This document shows positions 39,304-51,177 of a DNA stretch of 64,000 nucleotides, piece by piece. Position 1 is the stretch's first letter; the number at the start of each line of letters is the position of its first letter. Where the stretch lies: assembly GCF_019925205.1 (NCBI RefSeq), contig NC_083560.1, forward strand, positions 125,709,062-125,773,061, in the 5' to 3' direction. The notes beneath the pieces were generated by a model. The model was not told where the DNA came from, did no database searches, and saw only the letters and a program-made list of their open reading frames with translations. This DNA comes from Metopolophium dirhodum (lineage: Eukaryota; Arthropoda; Insecta; Hemiptera; Aphididae). A program made the position numbers and the translations under genes.

Positions 39304-39558
39304 CATAGGCGGATTTTTTTTTGGGGGGGGGGGGGGGGCTTAAGCCCCCTGAATGTAAGAAACCACACTAGATGTCAAAATAAATTGTGTATTTTAATAT
39401 ACCTATATATACTTGGTGCCTCTGCTAGAATAAAGTAGGAGTACTGAGAGTAGCCACTAGTTAGTAGGTTGAAGCGTTTAAAAATGTATGTTTACGCTAA
39501 TGGATAAGACAAAAATGTTAAGCCCCCCCACGGATGTGACCAAATATCCGCCTATGGA
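39304..39558. mobile_element. 255-bp TIR element with CATAGGCGGAT ends
   Basis: CATAGGCGGAT at the left and ATCCGCCTATG at the right are inverted, each followed inward by T- or G-rich and AAGCCCCC sequence. GTGACTAG and CTGACTAG flank the element (7 of 8 bases). It contains a 16-base G tract at 39323-39338. Confidence 0.7.
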
Positions 39559-39699
39559 CTGACTAGCTATTAGTAACATCAGTTTATTCATAATTCGTTT
39601 AATTCGATTCAAACTTATAAGAGATGTACATGAATCAGTGATTCAGAATCATGATAATATAATACGACTATTACGTACTTATGCTGTTTTTGTTTGTAA

Positions 39700-39978
39700 C
39701 TATGCACAACCTAGTTTGTTTTTCCCGTATGCGTACTGAATAACATACGCAGCGCTGGCTACTTTCGCCTTATACTCAAACGCAGATATAGACAATGAAA
39801 TATAATAGTAATATAAGTAGGCAGTGATAACGGCAGACGCCAAAAAAGACGTCATGATGGTTGCAGCTGGCCATAGATTATACATGTAGCTGGAATGGTT
39901 GGATGTTATCCTCGATGTAGAGAGTCTTCTATCATAACCACAGATATACATACTATAGTAGTATATATCTGTGATCAT
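39700..39978 (-). CDS. Unrecognised membrane-protein-like open frame
   Basis: 92 residues with an extended hydrophobic segment (AATIMTSFLASAVITAYLYY) after NHSSYMYNLWP, then FEYKAKVASAAYVIQYAYGK. The mix of residues is more protein-like than most short frames here. The first residues fall in a palindrome (39943-39975), so the true exon may start later. It could be one exon of a multi-pass receptor-type gene, but no flanking exon was found and I cannot name a family. Confidence 0.25.
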   Translation of the reverse strand: MITDIYYYSMYICGYDRRLSTSRITSNHSSYMYNLWPAATIMTSFLASAVITAYLYYYYISLSISAFEYKAKVASAAYVIQYAYGKNKLGCA

Positions 39979-41461
39979 AACACATGATTAACGAAATATC
40001 CAATTTATCAATTGGCGGGTACTTCCTTCAAATCAAATCATTCATATTCATATGTTCCATAACAAAATTATTATCTTATTATGAGTTATTACTGTTATAT
40101 AATAATTTTGTTGAGTTCTGACTTAATGAGTATTTTAATATTATTGCTATGTTTATTTATTTTATAATTTCATATCTTTTTTTATTTTAAACATGTTTTG
40201 CTTTTTATGAATTAGACTATTCATATGGATATTATATTATACTATTTATGATGCATGTTATTGAAAATATATTTTGTTTATAAAACTTAATTATTATTTT
40301 ACCAATAATATTATACAACAATTTTATACATTTTTAAAAAAACGGGATACTTATATTTGGGATAAAATACGACTACCTACCTGAATTCGGGCCGCAATCG
40401 CCTGGCTACCTGCTAATATAATGTTCGCATAATTACAAAGGCAAGCGAGTCCACGGGTTTCCTATTTTGCTTGGGGAACGCCAGGTAAACAATATTACAT
40501 ACGTTAGTTCCTACACGGACATATGTAAGTTCCTATACGGTAAAAACCAGGTAAGTATGTTAGTTCCTACACGGTGGAAAAAGGTACATATGTAAGTTCC
40601 TACACGGCGGAAAAGGTTAAATATGTATATACGAATTTACAAAAATAAATATAAGATTAAAAAAATATAATAAAAATCTCCATAATGCAAAATTTTATAT
40701 TTTATTTTTATATTAAGGTTGATTTTTATAACTTAAAAATTTAACATAATCGTATTGATTAATTTTGTTTGTTGTATAATCAGAATTTTTTTCCTTTATG
40801 CCACAGCACCAACAGGCGTATCGTTTTAATAATACTCGGTCCAGCCGTAGCTAACTAATATACACTCAAATGCACTTTATTTAAAGCAAAACGTATACCT
40901 ACCCACGAAATTACAGGAAAATACGACAATCTACAAGCTGAAAATAGTATCCCGACTAGATTTTTATTATATTTTTTAATTGCCATATCAAACTATATTT
41001 ATTTGTAAAAATGCGTTATGACGATTTTTTTATATTTTTTCAATCACTATATTATTATATTATATTTTTTTGTGTAATGCGCTATAACGATTTTTATCGA
41101 AAAGCATTTAATAACTTAATAATCTGAAAGTGTTACGAAAATTGTCAAACTAACTGAACAATACTTTAAGTGTATTATTATTGACAAAAGGCAATTATTT
41201 TTATAAATTTATATGGATCAAAAAATAATCGTAATAGTGGTTCAAAACTCTCTTGCAAATTGAGCATTTTTTAAAAACCATTAAAAGTTGTTTTTATCGT
41301 TAAATCTAGTGTTGGTGAACTGGACATTAACCGCAGACTAGTTTCCACCTGCCCTAATTTAAAAAAAATCAACGATATTGATAATCTTTTGAGTCGTTGT
41401 GTGTGTGGCATGTATTTTGTATAACGATTTTCACATGTAGTACAAAATTGTGAATAATATA
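39979..41461. other. No gene identified; short CCTACACGG repeats
   Basis: 40500-40610 holds three to four diverged copies of a unit with TATGTAAGTTCCTACACGG. Otherwise AT-rich. Confidence 0.4.
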
Positions 41462-42893
41462 AAAAAAGGTGGATAAGTGGATGTTGCTCTGCTGTACAGT
41501 AGGTTAAAAGTGGGTCACTGTAATGGATGGTGTTAAATTTGAATCCAATGATATAATATCATTGTATAAGAAAAACGATTCTAAGCAAAAACGGTCAGTT
41601 AGCCTATGATATTACCAAGTATATTTGATGATATTATAGTGAATAAAGTAATTTATTTATAACCTATTTACGTGGAGCCTTGTTTTAAATTTTCAATCCT
41701 TAGCTATAAAAGTTAAACATTTTATAAATTTTTAACTACAAAATAATTAACATATTTTAAATTTGATATGTTGTCAAAATTTTAACTTAAAATGCTTATA
41801 AAAAAAATTGTGCATATATATTTTTAATATTCTTCAACTAATATTGTAATAATATATATCAGGAGCCTTGCATTAAATTTTCACGCTTTTTTACCCAACA
41901 AATAAAATTTTATTGATATTTATAAAAAAAAAAACTAAAAAAATTTAAAACTGACAATGTTCGTAAACAGCTCAAAAAGAGTCAAATTATTTTCAAAATT
42001 TTATCGTGTATAGAAAATACTAATATAAACATTCAGTGAAATTTTTAACTATCTACAGTCATATTTTTTTTAATTACAACAAAATAAGAAAATCGTTACA
42101 TGAAATATCGAGTGAATATCAAATGTTGTAAAAATATGAATTTCAAACGCTCAAAAAAATTTAATTTGACTTTCTTGTAGACATTTTTTTTTTTGATAAA
42201 AGTAGACAAACTTATGGATAATCTTGTATTACATTTTCAAATCTTAGATTTAAAAAGAAAAATTTTTATGAATTCCCAACTCAAAATAATTTGTTAATTT
42301 TCGTGATTTTTCCGTATTTTGTCAAGATTTTAATTTTAAATACTTATAAATAAAAACTATGACTAAGGATTTTTAATATTTTTCAAATATCATTGTAACA
42401 ATATAGTAGGAGCCTTGTATTAAATTTTCAAGCTTTTTTACCTAACAAATAAAGTTTCATTGACATCCATAGAAAAAAATACTATTAAAATTGAAAACTG
42501 AAAATGTTCTAAAACAAATCAAAATATTTTTAAAATTTTGTCATGTATAGAAAATGCAAATATAAACAACCAGTGAAAATTTCATGTATATACGTTCATT
42601 TGTTTTAGAGTTACACCAAAAACCAAAATCGATTTTCTCGAAAACAGATTTTGCGTAAAAATTCCCGTTTTTCCTTAATTTGTATGTTGTTTTTCACGTC
42701 GCTTTTGAAAACTACTGGGGAGTTTTTACTTTTGACTCCCCAAAGTACCAACTAGATTCACTTTCCTATCAGAAAAGTTACTGTTGAAGAAAACCCAAGC
42801 ACTTTTACTGTCCTAAAAAGTGATGAAAAAAACAAAAAAAAAGCACACATCATTGTAAAATCAATACATCATTGCTTCGCTCAGAATCTAAAA
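41462..42893 (+). repeat. R repeat, full-length copy
   Basis: 1432 bases. Head AGGTGGATAAGTGGATGTTG, GTACAGTAGG, palindrome-like CAATGATATAATATCATTG, then GATTCTAAGC; tail GCTTCGCTCAGAATCTAAAA. No coding frame of useful length. Full copies share both ends. Confidence 0.88.
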
Positions 42894-43122
42894 AAACCAA
42901 TCATATTCGCAAGATACGAAATCGAGAGTAGTATAATAAATATAATAATATATATAAGTATAATGATATTATGTATTTTAATAAACTCTAACCGCATAAT
43001 ATTAGCTTGTAAGCCGATAGAGAGATCATACCCTATTTCTCTTCTACCATGATATAATTAACCAGTAAGTTAGTTATATCATGTCTTCTACGTATAAAGA
43101 AACAACAGCACAAACCCCAGTC

Positions 43123-43480
43123 CAGTGGTTTGATTAGGAAGGGGTTGGATTTGGGTGTCGTATCCCCCCGTGACTTTTTTTTTATTCTAATGAATATTTA
43201 TGTACCTATTTGTTTAATTATATAAATATAAAATGTAGTATATTTTATAGAATACAGATTATTTCATGAATCTACTTGTTAAAGTACATTTTAAAAGTTT
43301 ATTATAATATGTAATTGTTTATTTTAATGTACGCACTATGTAATATACATGTACCTACTTATATAGGTATATAGAGGTTCTTATGATATAAACCAATTTT
43401 TTTTTTTTGGTGTGTGGTGGAAATGGGTATATGTATTCGTCCCCCCCCCCCCCCACAAGCATGACCAAATTATGCCATTG
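43123..43480. mobile_element. 358-bp hAT-like element with poly-C end
   Basis: CAGTGG at the left and CCATTG at the right, with GGGTGTCGTATCCCCCCGTG at one side and a 14-base C tract (43441-43454) at the other. The flanks CCCCAGTC and CCTGAGTC match at 6 of 8. No coding. Confidence 0.5.
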
Positions 43481-45212
43481 CCTGAGTCACTAGTACCTAC
43501 TTATATATATTTATATTTACGCACGATTATTGTAAATGTATTGCTTTTCTGCCTCTACGCGTAGGTAGTAGGTAATAATAATATTAATGATATAATGGCA
43601 CACCTTTTCAATTTGATACGCACTAGTGTACTACAATAATATTTTTATAGAAATGAATCCGTTGAGTAATATAATATATTAAAATATAAACTACCTACCT
43701 AGCTGCGTGTATTGTATAAACGTAAGTAAAGTCCCTATTCTTTGTAGCGTCACTTACCGGTCTGGACATAGGTCGGTGTCTAGACGCGGCGCCATGGAGC
43801 TGTGCTGTTCCTTATTTGAGTTTGACACTATAAGGAAACCGTACCATAACAGACGAATGTTGAAAGGTGTGGGGTGCCGGGGTATACTGACCACCCCAAG
43901 CGGGTGGTTATAATATATAGGTATATAAAGGAAATTTGTACAATGTACTTGTATTGTATTGTACCTATTCATTTCGAACAAAGAATCTTGCCCGAGTGCA
44001 TCTAACACATGTTGTGTGACATTCCAACACAGCACACAATGGTGACTCTTATACAGTTATATATTTTATACTAAGGATGGCCAAATGATTAAGATCTACC
44101 TGAGGGTGTATTTTTTCTTGTATGATCAACTAATGTAAAATATTTTATATTAATAATACACATAGGTAGGTAGGTAGATACTTCTATAAATAATAAAATA
44201 AAAGTGTACCTATAAAGTTATCTAAAACGAATGTTTTTAGATAGTTTTAAAATGTATTAACGTTATACTGTTGTTGTAGAAACGGGTCGTTGCTTATTAT
44301 GTCCAGTTGATTATAATCTCGGTAATAGTCACTAACTCCTAAACGAAGACGCGGCTCTAAATGATCGTTAGAAAGTATAGCTCAGTACATCTTATAAGGC
44401 TTTTATAACTTTAATGTGAGATAATGCCATTTTGCACGAACCGGTTAATCCAAAATATGTATTTAATAACTGTACCTACAATAATTAATAAACTCTAACA
44501 AGGGGACCGAATCGTCCAATATCGACCGTTTGGCCCTGTATTGTATAATAATATGTATGGGTACGTACGATCGGCACAGCACACTATCGGTATAATCGAC
44601 GTTGGCTACCCACCGGGTGGTCAAGGTTATAGCGGAGAGAACACAATACAAATGCGGTACATGGTATTTTGCTCCACCGATAGCCGCAGTCTCGTAAAGG
44701 TCTCGATTAAAATTGTTCAAATACCACTGTGAATTATACTCAACAGAATATTAAAATACTTTGACAAGGAATATTTTTTACTGAGTTTTGTATTACCTAC
44801 GTATTTTAAATACTTTTCGAAATAATATTCTGAATCTGTACTTGAATACTTTTAAAAAGTATCTCCTTTAAGACTACCAATAATTACCTACATTGAATTG
44901 TGTATGTAGATAATTTGTGCCGAAATATAAAAAAATATGTAATTTGTGTCACATCTAATCATCTAAATGTGGGTAGCTATAATGTCACTGGCCATCTTCA
45001 AATTTGATCGACTAAAATAAAGTATATTTTTCACTAATGTGAGTATTTTATTCGGATCAAAATTATATAAAAATATTATAGGTAGGTACACAACATACGT
45101 GGTTTAACTATAAAGTATACGTTTCGTATCTCTTTTTTTGGCTTCACAAGTCAGGTTTTGTTAACAAATAACGATATACCTCCCGGGGTGCACTGTATAT
45201 ATGTTTATATAG

Positions 45213-45255
<43 letters not shown>

Positions 45256-46595
45256 CAGTTCAACTGTCAAAGAAACATAATATATAATATAACTACACGA
45301 GTGACCATGTGTTCGTCCGGTTTATATTATATTTATTATACCTACATTTAACGCAGAGCCTTTTATTGTAATGAAATAAAAATAATAAATTCGACCGAGG
45401 GGAATGTTCATCGTATTGTACATTGTCACGTTTATTGCAGGGTGTGGGTACTGGGTTTCATGTGGGATTTCGTGGAAATACGACACATCTACCAGATGTT
45501 AAGAAAAATAATTCTCGGGAAAAAAGGTCTGTTTTCTAAAATAACTAATATATAGTTATTACTAAATGTTAGTTAATAATATTAAGAATTGAGAAATAAT
45601 AACTAATAAAATATAAAAAAATACTAAATCTAATAGTTGTATAAAAATTTAGACCAAGACTACTTTAGGGGCAACCTTTGTTTTTTTTTTTTATTTAAAG
45701 CGTCTAAAGTTTTTAAAGCATTTTTAGCTTAAAAGTTACGGTTAAATAACTATTTTTGCTCCAGCTGCCCCACTCCTGACTGTTGTTCACTGGTAAACGC
45801 ATCATGCAAAAAAACTACGATTAGGGGTTCGACATATACAAATGCAAACACCATTTTTGTTATTTGTCAATTTAAAACGAAAATATCCCTCGACTATTGG
45901 TATGCAACACCACCACAAGTCGTAGGGTCGTAGGGTAAAAAATTGCATTTTGCAATTTGCGCACAGCAAAAGCTGCGCTGCGCTCGGGCAATAAAATCGA
46001 GGGCAGACGGATAACCTAAACCTAACAGGTAAACTTAACATTGTTAGTTACAGTGACACAAGTATTATATTGGGTTACTTCACCGGCCGGCTCCGGTCAC
46101 CAAAGTAGCCAAACTGAAGGTCGTCCCGTCCACCCGGCATTATAGTAGTGTTGCGCGCATGAGTTACTCGTGAGTATAAACGTAAAATACTAAAATCATG
46201 AATTTTGAAATGCTATAACTTCTATAATAATGATTTGCACAAACTTGTTTATTGCACCATCGTTCTTAACTCGTCTATACAATCCTTTTGAAAAAAAAAA
46301 GGTTGCCCGGTAAAGTAGACTTAACCTTTGTAGAATTTAAAACATTAATACTTTAAAAATGTTTGTGCATGCTAAAATGCGGTATAATATAACACGCGTT
46401 ACCTTTAATAACAATATACATATTAAATTTACTATTTATTTTTATAGATTATCTGAACTGCTTAATAATTAATAATATAGTTACCTACTATAGGACCCTG
46501 AAAAGTTAAATAAAAGCTATTGACTTTTCGACTAGATTATAATTCAATTATTTAATTAAATGCAGTATTTTAAAAACATTTAATTTGTTGGTGGA
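43481..46595. other. No gene identified
   Basis: Open frames at 43707-44035 and 44463-44732 overlap on both strands in GC-richer patches and show no family motif. Contains the (TA)n tract at 45216. Confidence 0.4.
45216..45252. repeat. (TA)n microsatellite
   Basis: About 18 uninterrupted TA units. Confidence 0.95.
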
Positions 46596-46760
46596 GGTGT
46601 GGCCGAGTGGTGTAAAATGCACCTCCATAATTCTTTTTCCCGGGATAGTCGAATTGCACTTACTACCTAAAAAGAAATGGTCGAATTGCACTTGGGTTCA
46701 AAAAATTTAATGGTCGAACTGCACTCGGGTAAAAAACAGGTAGTGGTCGATTGCTTCTCC
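46596..46760 (+). other. tRNA A-box-like sequence and short tandem TGGTCGAATTGCACT units
   Basis: GGTGTGGCCGAGTGG at 46596-46610 resembles the D-arm/A-box of a tRNA-Ser or -Leu, but no B-box, anticodon arm or acceptor pairing follows. Instead TGGTCGAATTGCACTTGGG-like units recur three to four times to 46755. Probably a tRNA-derived relic or chance. Confidence 0.3.
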
Positions 46761-46770
46761 GCATTCTGGC

Positions 46771-46880
46771 ATAAACTTCTGCAAGCCTAAATTTTATCTA
46801 TGATCATGTTAATTATTATTATTAATAAATTGTATGGATAGCATTTAAATGATAATACATTTAATTTATGCTTGCAATTA
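46771..46880. mobile_element. Diverged copy of the CTTCTGCAAGCCTAAATTT MITE
   Basis: The left end CTTCTGCAAGCCTAAATTTT is intact; the right arm reads TTAATTTATGCTTGCA and is then interrupted by the element starting at about 46879. Position relative to the TAF9-like gene matches that of the copy at 34822. Confidence 0.7.
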
Positions 46881-47354
46881 GTGTTCAGACTTTTCTAGAT
46901 AATTATTTGTTTATATTTTATCTTATCTAGATAAATAGTTACAAGTTATCTAAAGATTCTTAGATAATTTTTTTTACTAATCTAAATAAATTAATCTATA
47001 GATTCATTTTTTATTGATAAAAATCACGAAATTGTAAAAAACCTAACGCATTTTTAAATATTTATACAGATTCTCAAATAAAATGTATGGTTTATAAATT
47101 ATAAGTAATGTAATTATTTTTATTTACGTCATTATTATTATTATGTTCCTAGTGTCCAACTAAAATATACCTAAATTTAAAACCATTTAAAAAATAATTG
47201 TAACTTTTTATTTATCTAGATATTAAAGGATTTATCTTTATCTACATCTAGATAAATATGAGTTAAGTTATCTATTATATATATCTAGAAACATTTGAGT
47301 TGCATTATATTTATCTTTATCTAGATAACAAAATACTTATCTAATCCGAACACT
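46879..47354. mobile_element. hAT-like MITE rich in TCTAGATAA
   Basis: The ends TAGTGTTCAGA and TCCGAACACTG are inverted copies. Flanking bases CTTGCAAT and CGTGCAAA match at 6 of 8. The interior repeats the palindrome-like TATCTAGATA at least five times. It has inserted into the right arm of the 46771 MITE. A related TCTAGATAA cluster is at 48745-48815. Confidence 0.65.
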
Positions 47355-47492
47355 GCGTGCAAAAAACAAAAATCAGGAATCAATAAAAAAAGGTATGAGA
47401 AAATGTACACTGCAGATAGGTAATAACTAATAAGCAATAATATTGTTTATAAATAACATATACAAAATAAAAACAAATACAATTTCATTTTT

Positions 47493-49657
47493 TTACAACG
47501 AATGAGGGTCGTTTAATAGAGAATCCACATCGAATTTGTCGGTAGTTACATCTTGGTTGTCCTTCATACTTCTAATAACTTCTTCTATATCTAAATCAGT
47601 TATCTCAGGCAAAATAACATCTGATTTTTGATCAACTAGAAATAATAATAATGATTATAAATAGTGAAAAATAAAACATAACATATTTGAGGTGACAATG
47701 TGACATCCAAATTGCATGAACATGAATAAATAAAATGTATGAGTCATATTAAATTGGTTATTAAATTTTTTATGAAAACTGAAATTATTGATCTTTTAAG
47801 AATTTATAAACAAATGTATTAATTTCAAATGTGATTTCTCGAAATAATAAATTCAGAATTTATAAATATATCATTAATACAATTTTTAGAATTGTGAGTT
47901 TATAAATCAGAATTCAGATTATATAATTTACTATTTGTAGTTACGTCCGCTTTATAAAATATGCTAGGCAAGTAAAATGTATTTTTCAATTGTACATGAC
48001 AGGCGACCGCCACTTTATAAATGTTTAAGCATATCAATAACCTTTGACACAAATACCTAGACAATATTTTAAATGTTTGATATAAATTCGATAAAAAATG
48101 TGAACATTTGATTTACACATGATTTAATTGCACCAAAATTAAATTTTATAAACTTACATTGTGCAAGAATTTTATTATAAAACTCTTCATTTATTAATTC
48201 AGTATCTGATTTTTCAATAATATGAGCGTCTTGTCCGGTATTCTATAAATAATAAACAAAATAAATGAACGAACCAATAATAATTTAAATAAATAATGTT
48301 ATACTATTACTAAAACAAATATTACTTGCTTTAAGAGGATGTCGCACATGCATATGTTGTCTCCGTCTTACACACGTACGGCATAGAAAAAACGTACGAA
48401 ATACTTGGTTAATAACTTTTTTTGAAGTTCCGATAACGAAAAAATAAAAACGATATAGCACAGCCAAAGTTCTTCTTTTTATGTTAAAGAAAAGAAAGAA
48501 AATGTCGTTTCTTAGTTATGACTATATTTTTGCCATGTTGTACAAATAGACGGAGAGACACATGCGGGTGCAACGTCCTCTTATCTTATTCCTAAAAATC
48601 ATACACTATTTAAAAATACAGGTGTATTTATACTTATTTATAGAAATGGTACCTATATCAGGCGACAGCCTTCTAAATATTTTAATTTATATATTCAAAT
48701 CATTATTCAAAACCCTATATTGCTTTCAGTGCTGTGCATTATCTAGATAAAAATATTTATCTTTTTATCTTATCTAGATAAATAAAACTGCTATCTGATT
48801 ATCTGCAGATAATTGGATAATATTTTTATTAATTTCACTTGATTTTTTTATATAACTTTTAATACTTATTTGAAATTTAAAACAACGCGAAATATGTCAC
48901 AATTAGTTCACAAGGCATCATCTCAACTGCGTAAGAAAGTTGAATTTTGAATGTTAGTATGTTGTATGTTAAAAACCAAACAAAAAAAAGGTGGGTAAGT
49001 GGATGTCGCTCTGCTGTACAGTAGGTTACAAGTGGGTCACTTTAAATTTGAATTCAATGATATAATATCATTGTATAAGAAAAACGATTCTGAGCGAAAA
49101 CGGTCATATAGCCTATGATATTACCAAGTATATTTGATGATATTATTGTGAATAAAGTAAATTATATATAACCTATTTACGTGGAGCCTTGTTTTAAATT
49201 TTCAATCCTTAGCCATAAAAGTTAAACATTTTATACATTTTTAACTACAAAATAATTAATAATTTATAAATTTAATAAATGTTGTCAAAATTTGAACTTT
49301 AAATGCTTATAAAAAAAAATTGTGCGTATGTATTTTTAATATTTTTCAACTGCTATAGAATGATATATCAGGAGCCTTATATTAAATTTTCACGCTTTCT
49401 TACCCAACAAATAAAATTTTATTGATATTTATAGAAAAAAAAACTAACGGTCAAACCCTACGGTCATTTGTTTTAGAGTTACACCAAAAACCAAAATCGA
49501 TTTTCGAAAATTCGAAAAAAAAACACATCATTGTAAAATCAATTTTTTAAAAATAAGTTATTATTTCATTAATCAATAAAATTAAGTGTCCAGATATTTT
49601 AAAATTTCCAATGTATTGATATGCGTTAAACGTTCCTTTTTTTTATCCAAATTTTAA

Positions 49658-49694
<37 letters not shown>

Positions 49695-51177
49695 ATTCAG
49701 GGCTTGAAACCATTATTAATTTAATCGGTTTTATACCGGTCCTGTTGTTAGCGGTAACTAATTACCGGTACTAGATTCAAAATTACAGGTTACCGTTAAG
49801 TGATAATCGCTTTAAAAAAATGTCGGTTACCGGTAACCGATTGAATACCGGTTTTCTAAAAAAAAATTGTACTACACCTTTGTACCCCTATACTTCATAC
49901 AATATTCGTGTTGTTATAGGAATCAAGCTATTTTTAGATTTCCCAGTACAATATACGATGAGGGAGACCGGGACTATCGACTTTCGAGTACCGTCATTAC
50001 TCATTACAAACCAACGATATTTTATGTTATAGATAGGTAAGAAATAGAAATGTAAAATACTAATTTTTTGAATTATTATTACTATTTGAGACTAGGGAAA
50101 AAAACGAAGATATAATAGTATGATTTTAGAATAGTTTTAAGAAGTTATTATTTATTATACCATTAGTAGCTATGAGCGTATAATCATTTATGTAGCTAAA
50201 ATAAATTAAACATAATATTATTATAGTTAATACGTAACGGTAGTCAGTATTTATAAATACCGGTAATCGGTTCTTAACCGGTTAAAACATATTACGTTAT
50301 TATAACGTTTTATGTTAGCTGAAAAATTGTCACGGTAACCGGTAACCGATAACATGGAGTACAAATAGGCTTATAATAACGGTAACCGATTATTGGTTCC
50401 CCAAAATTCCAGAAAATTACCGGTTTTCGGTAAATAAATAATATTCATTGGTGCGTTAATGAAATGCATGTGCAGGAGCAGTCCAATATTTCTTTTACAC
50501 ATAGTCACACAAAATTACTTCGATGAGTCACTTACTTCGCGCATATTTACATGGCCAGACAAACATATTATACTGGTGTAAATCAGGACGTAAATGCGTC
50601 ATGGTTCACGCATGTGAATTCTGATTCGCTGCCGTCCGTGCACTGCCACCTACTGCAGCCAATCCCAGCGGTGCGTTTCACCAGACTTATTTAGAATAGA
50701 GTATAATATGTGTGGTCATGTAAATAATAAGTACGTAATTAGTGACTCGTCGATGTAATTTAGAATGACTAAATAAAATTGTTAATGCAAAACTTCTTAA
50801 AAGCGGCCGGAATCCCTTAATATTAAAAATTAATAACTAAATAGTACATTACACCATGTGGAGAAGATCTAGGGGTTATGAGGTCCATTTTCTTTAAAAT
50901 TGCTACTCGGACATCACTTATATCAATTTTATCCTTGTTAGATAATCTTGCACATGATTTCGCTTCTTCCAAAATGAGTGATATGCATCCTAATCAACCA
51001 AACTATAAATCAGTAACGAAAAAAAATAATATTTTGTTTGAGAGTATAGTTACTGTGATTTAATTCCAGTAGGTGGTTCAAAATATGTCCATCATTGTCT
51101 TCATGTATTCCAAAATATCTCATCATCGACATTATCGTTTTAGAATTAAGAACGAGTTCTTTTTGCGAAGACGACAT
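47493..51177 (-). CDS. TAF9-like histone-fold protein, four exons, intact
   Basis: Exons 51054-51177, 50853-50989, 48158-48242 and 47493-47635 join in frame (phases 1, 0, 1) to 162 aa, start MSSSQKEL, stop TAA. Residues about 10-75 resemble the TAF9 histone fold: TIMSMMRYFGI, then HLLELNH, ILEEAKSCARL and DKIDISDVRVAI, matching the family pattern of VIM..L...GI, LLEF, ILDDAK and K.TIDLDDVRLA. TAF9 pairs with TAF6 in TFIID and SAGA. The family's conserved PPPRD and LPPDRYCL segments after the fold are not recognisable; instead there is an acidic tail (LDIEEVIRSMKD, FDVDSLLNDP). Intron 2 is 2.6 kb and holds a TTAA-flanked MITE, an R repeat and an ACCGGT-rich stretch; intron 1 is only 64 bases. 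Each exon is too short to stand out as an ORF. Identity as a divergent TAF9 relative is inferred from motifs; another histone-fold subunit is possible. Confidence 0.78.
48335..48580. mobile_element. 246-bp TTAA-type MITE in the TAF9-like intron 2
   Basis: Left arm GAGGATGTCGCACATGCATA and GTCTCCGTCTTACAC; right arm ends GCGGGTGCAACGTCCTC. TTAA at the left, TTAT at the right. It is 92 bases beyond the exon 3 acceptor of the intact TAF9-like gene. Confidence 0.7.
48990..49545 (+). repeat. R repeat with large internal deletion
   Basis: The head is complete (AGGTGGGTAAGTGGATGTCG); about 450 bases later it jumps to near-tail sequence (GTTACACCAAAAACCAAAAT) and ends before CAGAATCT. In intron 2 of the intact TAF9-like gene. 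Confidence 0.75.
49660..49688. repeat. (AT)n microsatellite
   Basis: About 14 AT units, immediately before the ACCGGT-rich region. Confidence 0.9.
49700..50448. repeat. ACCGGT-rich palindromic repeat region
   Basis: Begins CAGGGCTTGAAACC, a hAT-like terminus, and carries more than ten ACCGGT, CGGTAACCG or GGTTACCGGTAACCGA units in both orientations. No matching right terminus (GGTTTCAAGCCCTG) was found. In intron 2 of the intact TAF9-like gene. The open frame at 49820-50032 lies within it and looks non-coding. Confidence 0.6.

Noticed and set aside
43707..44035. Overlapping frames of 68 and 93 codons
   Set aside because: Mutual antisense, no recognisable motif, no splice partner.
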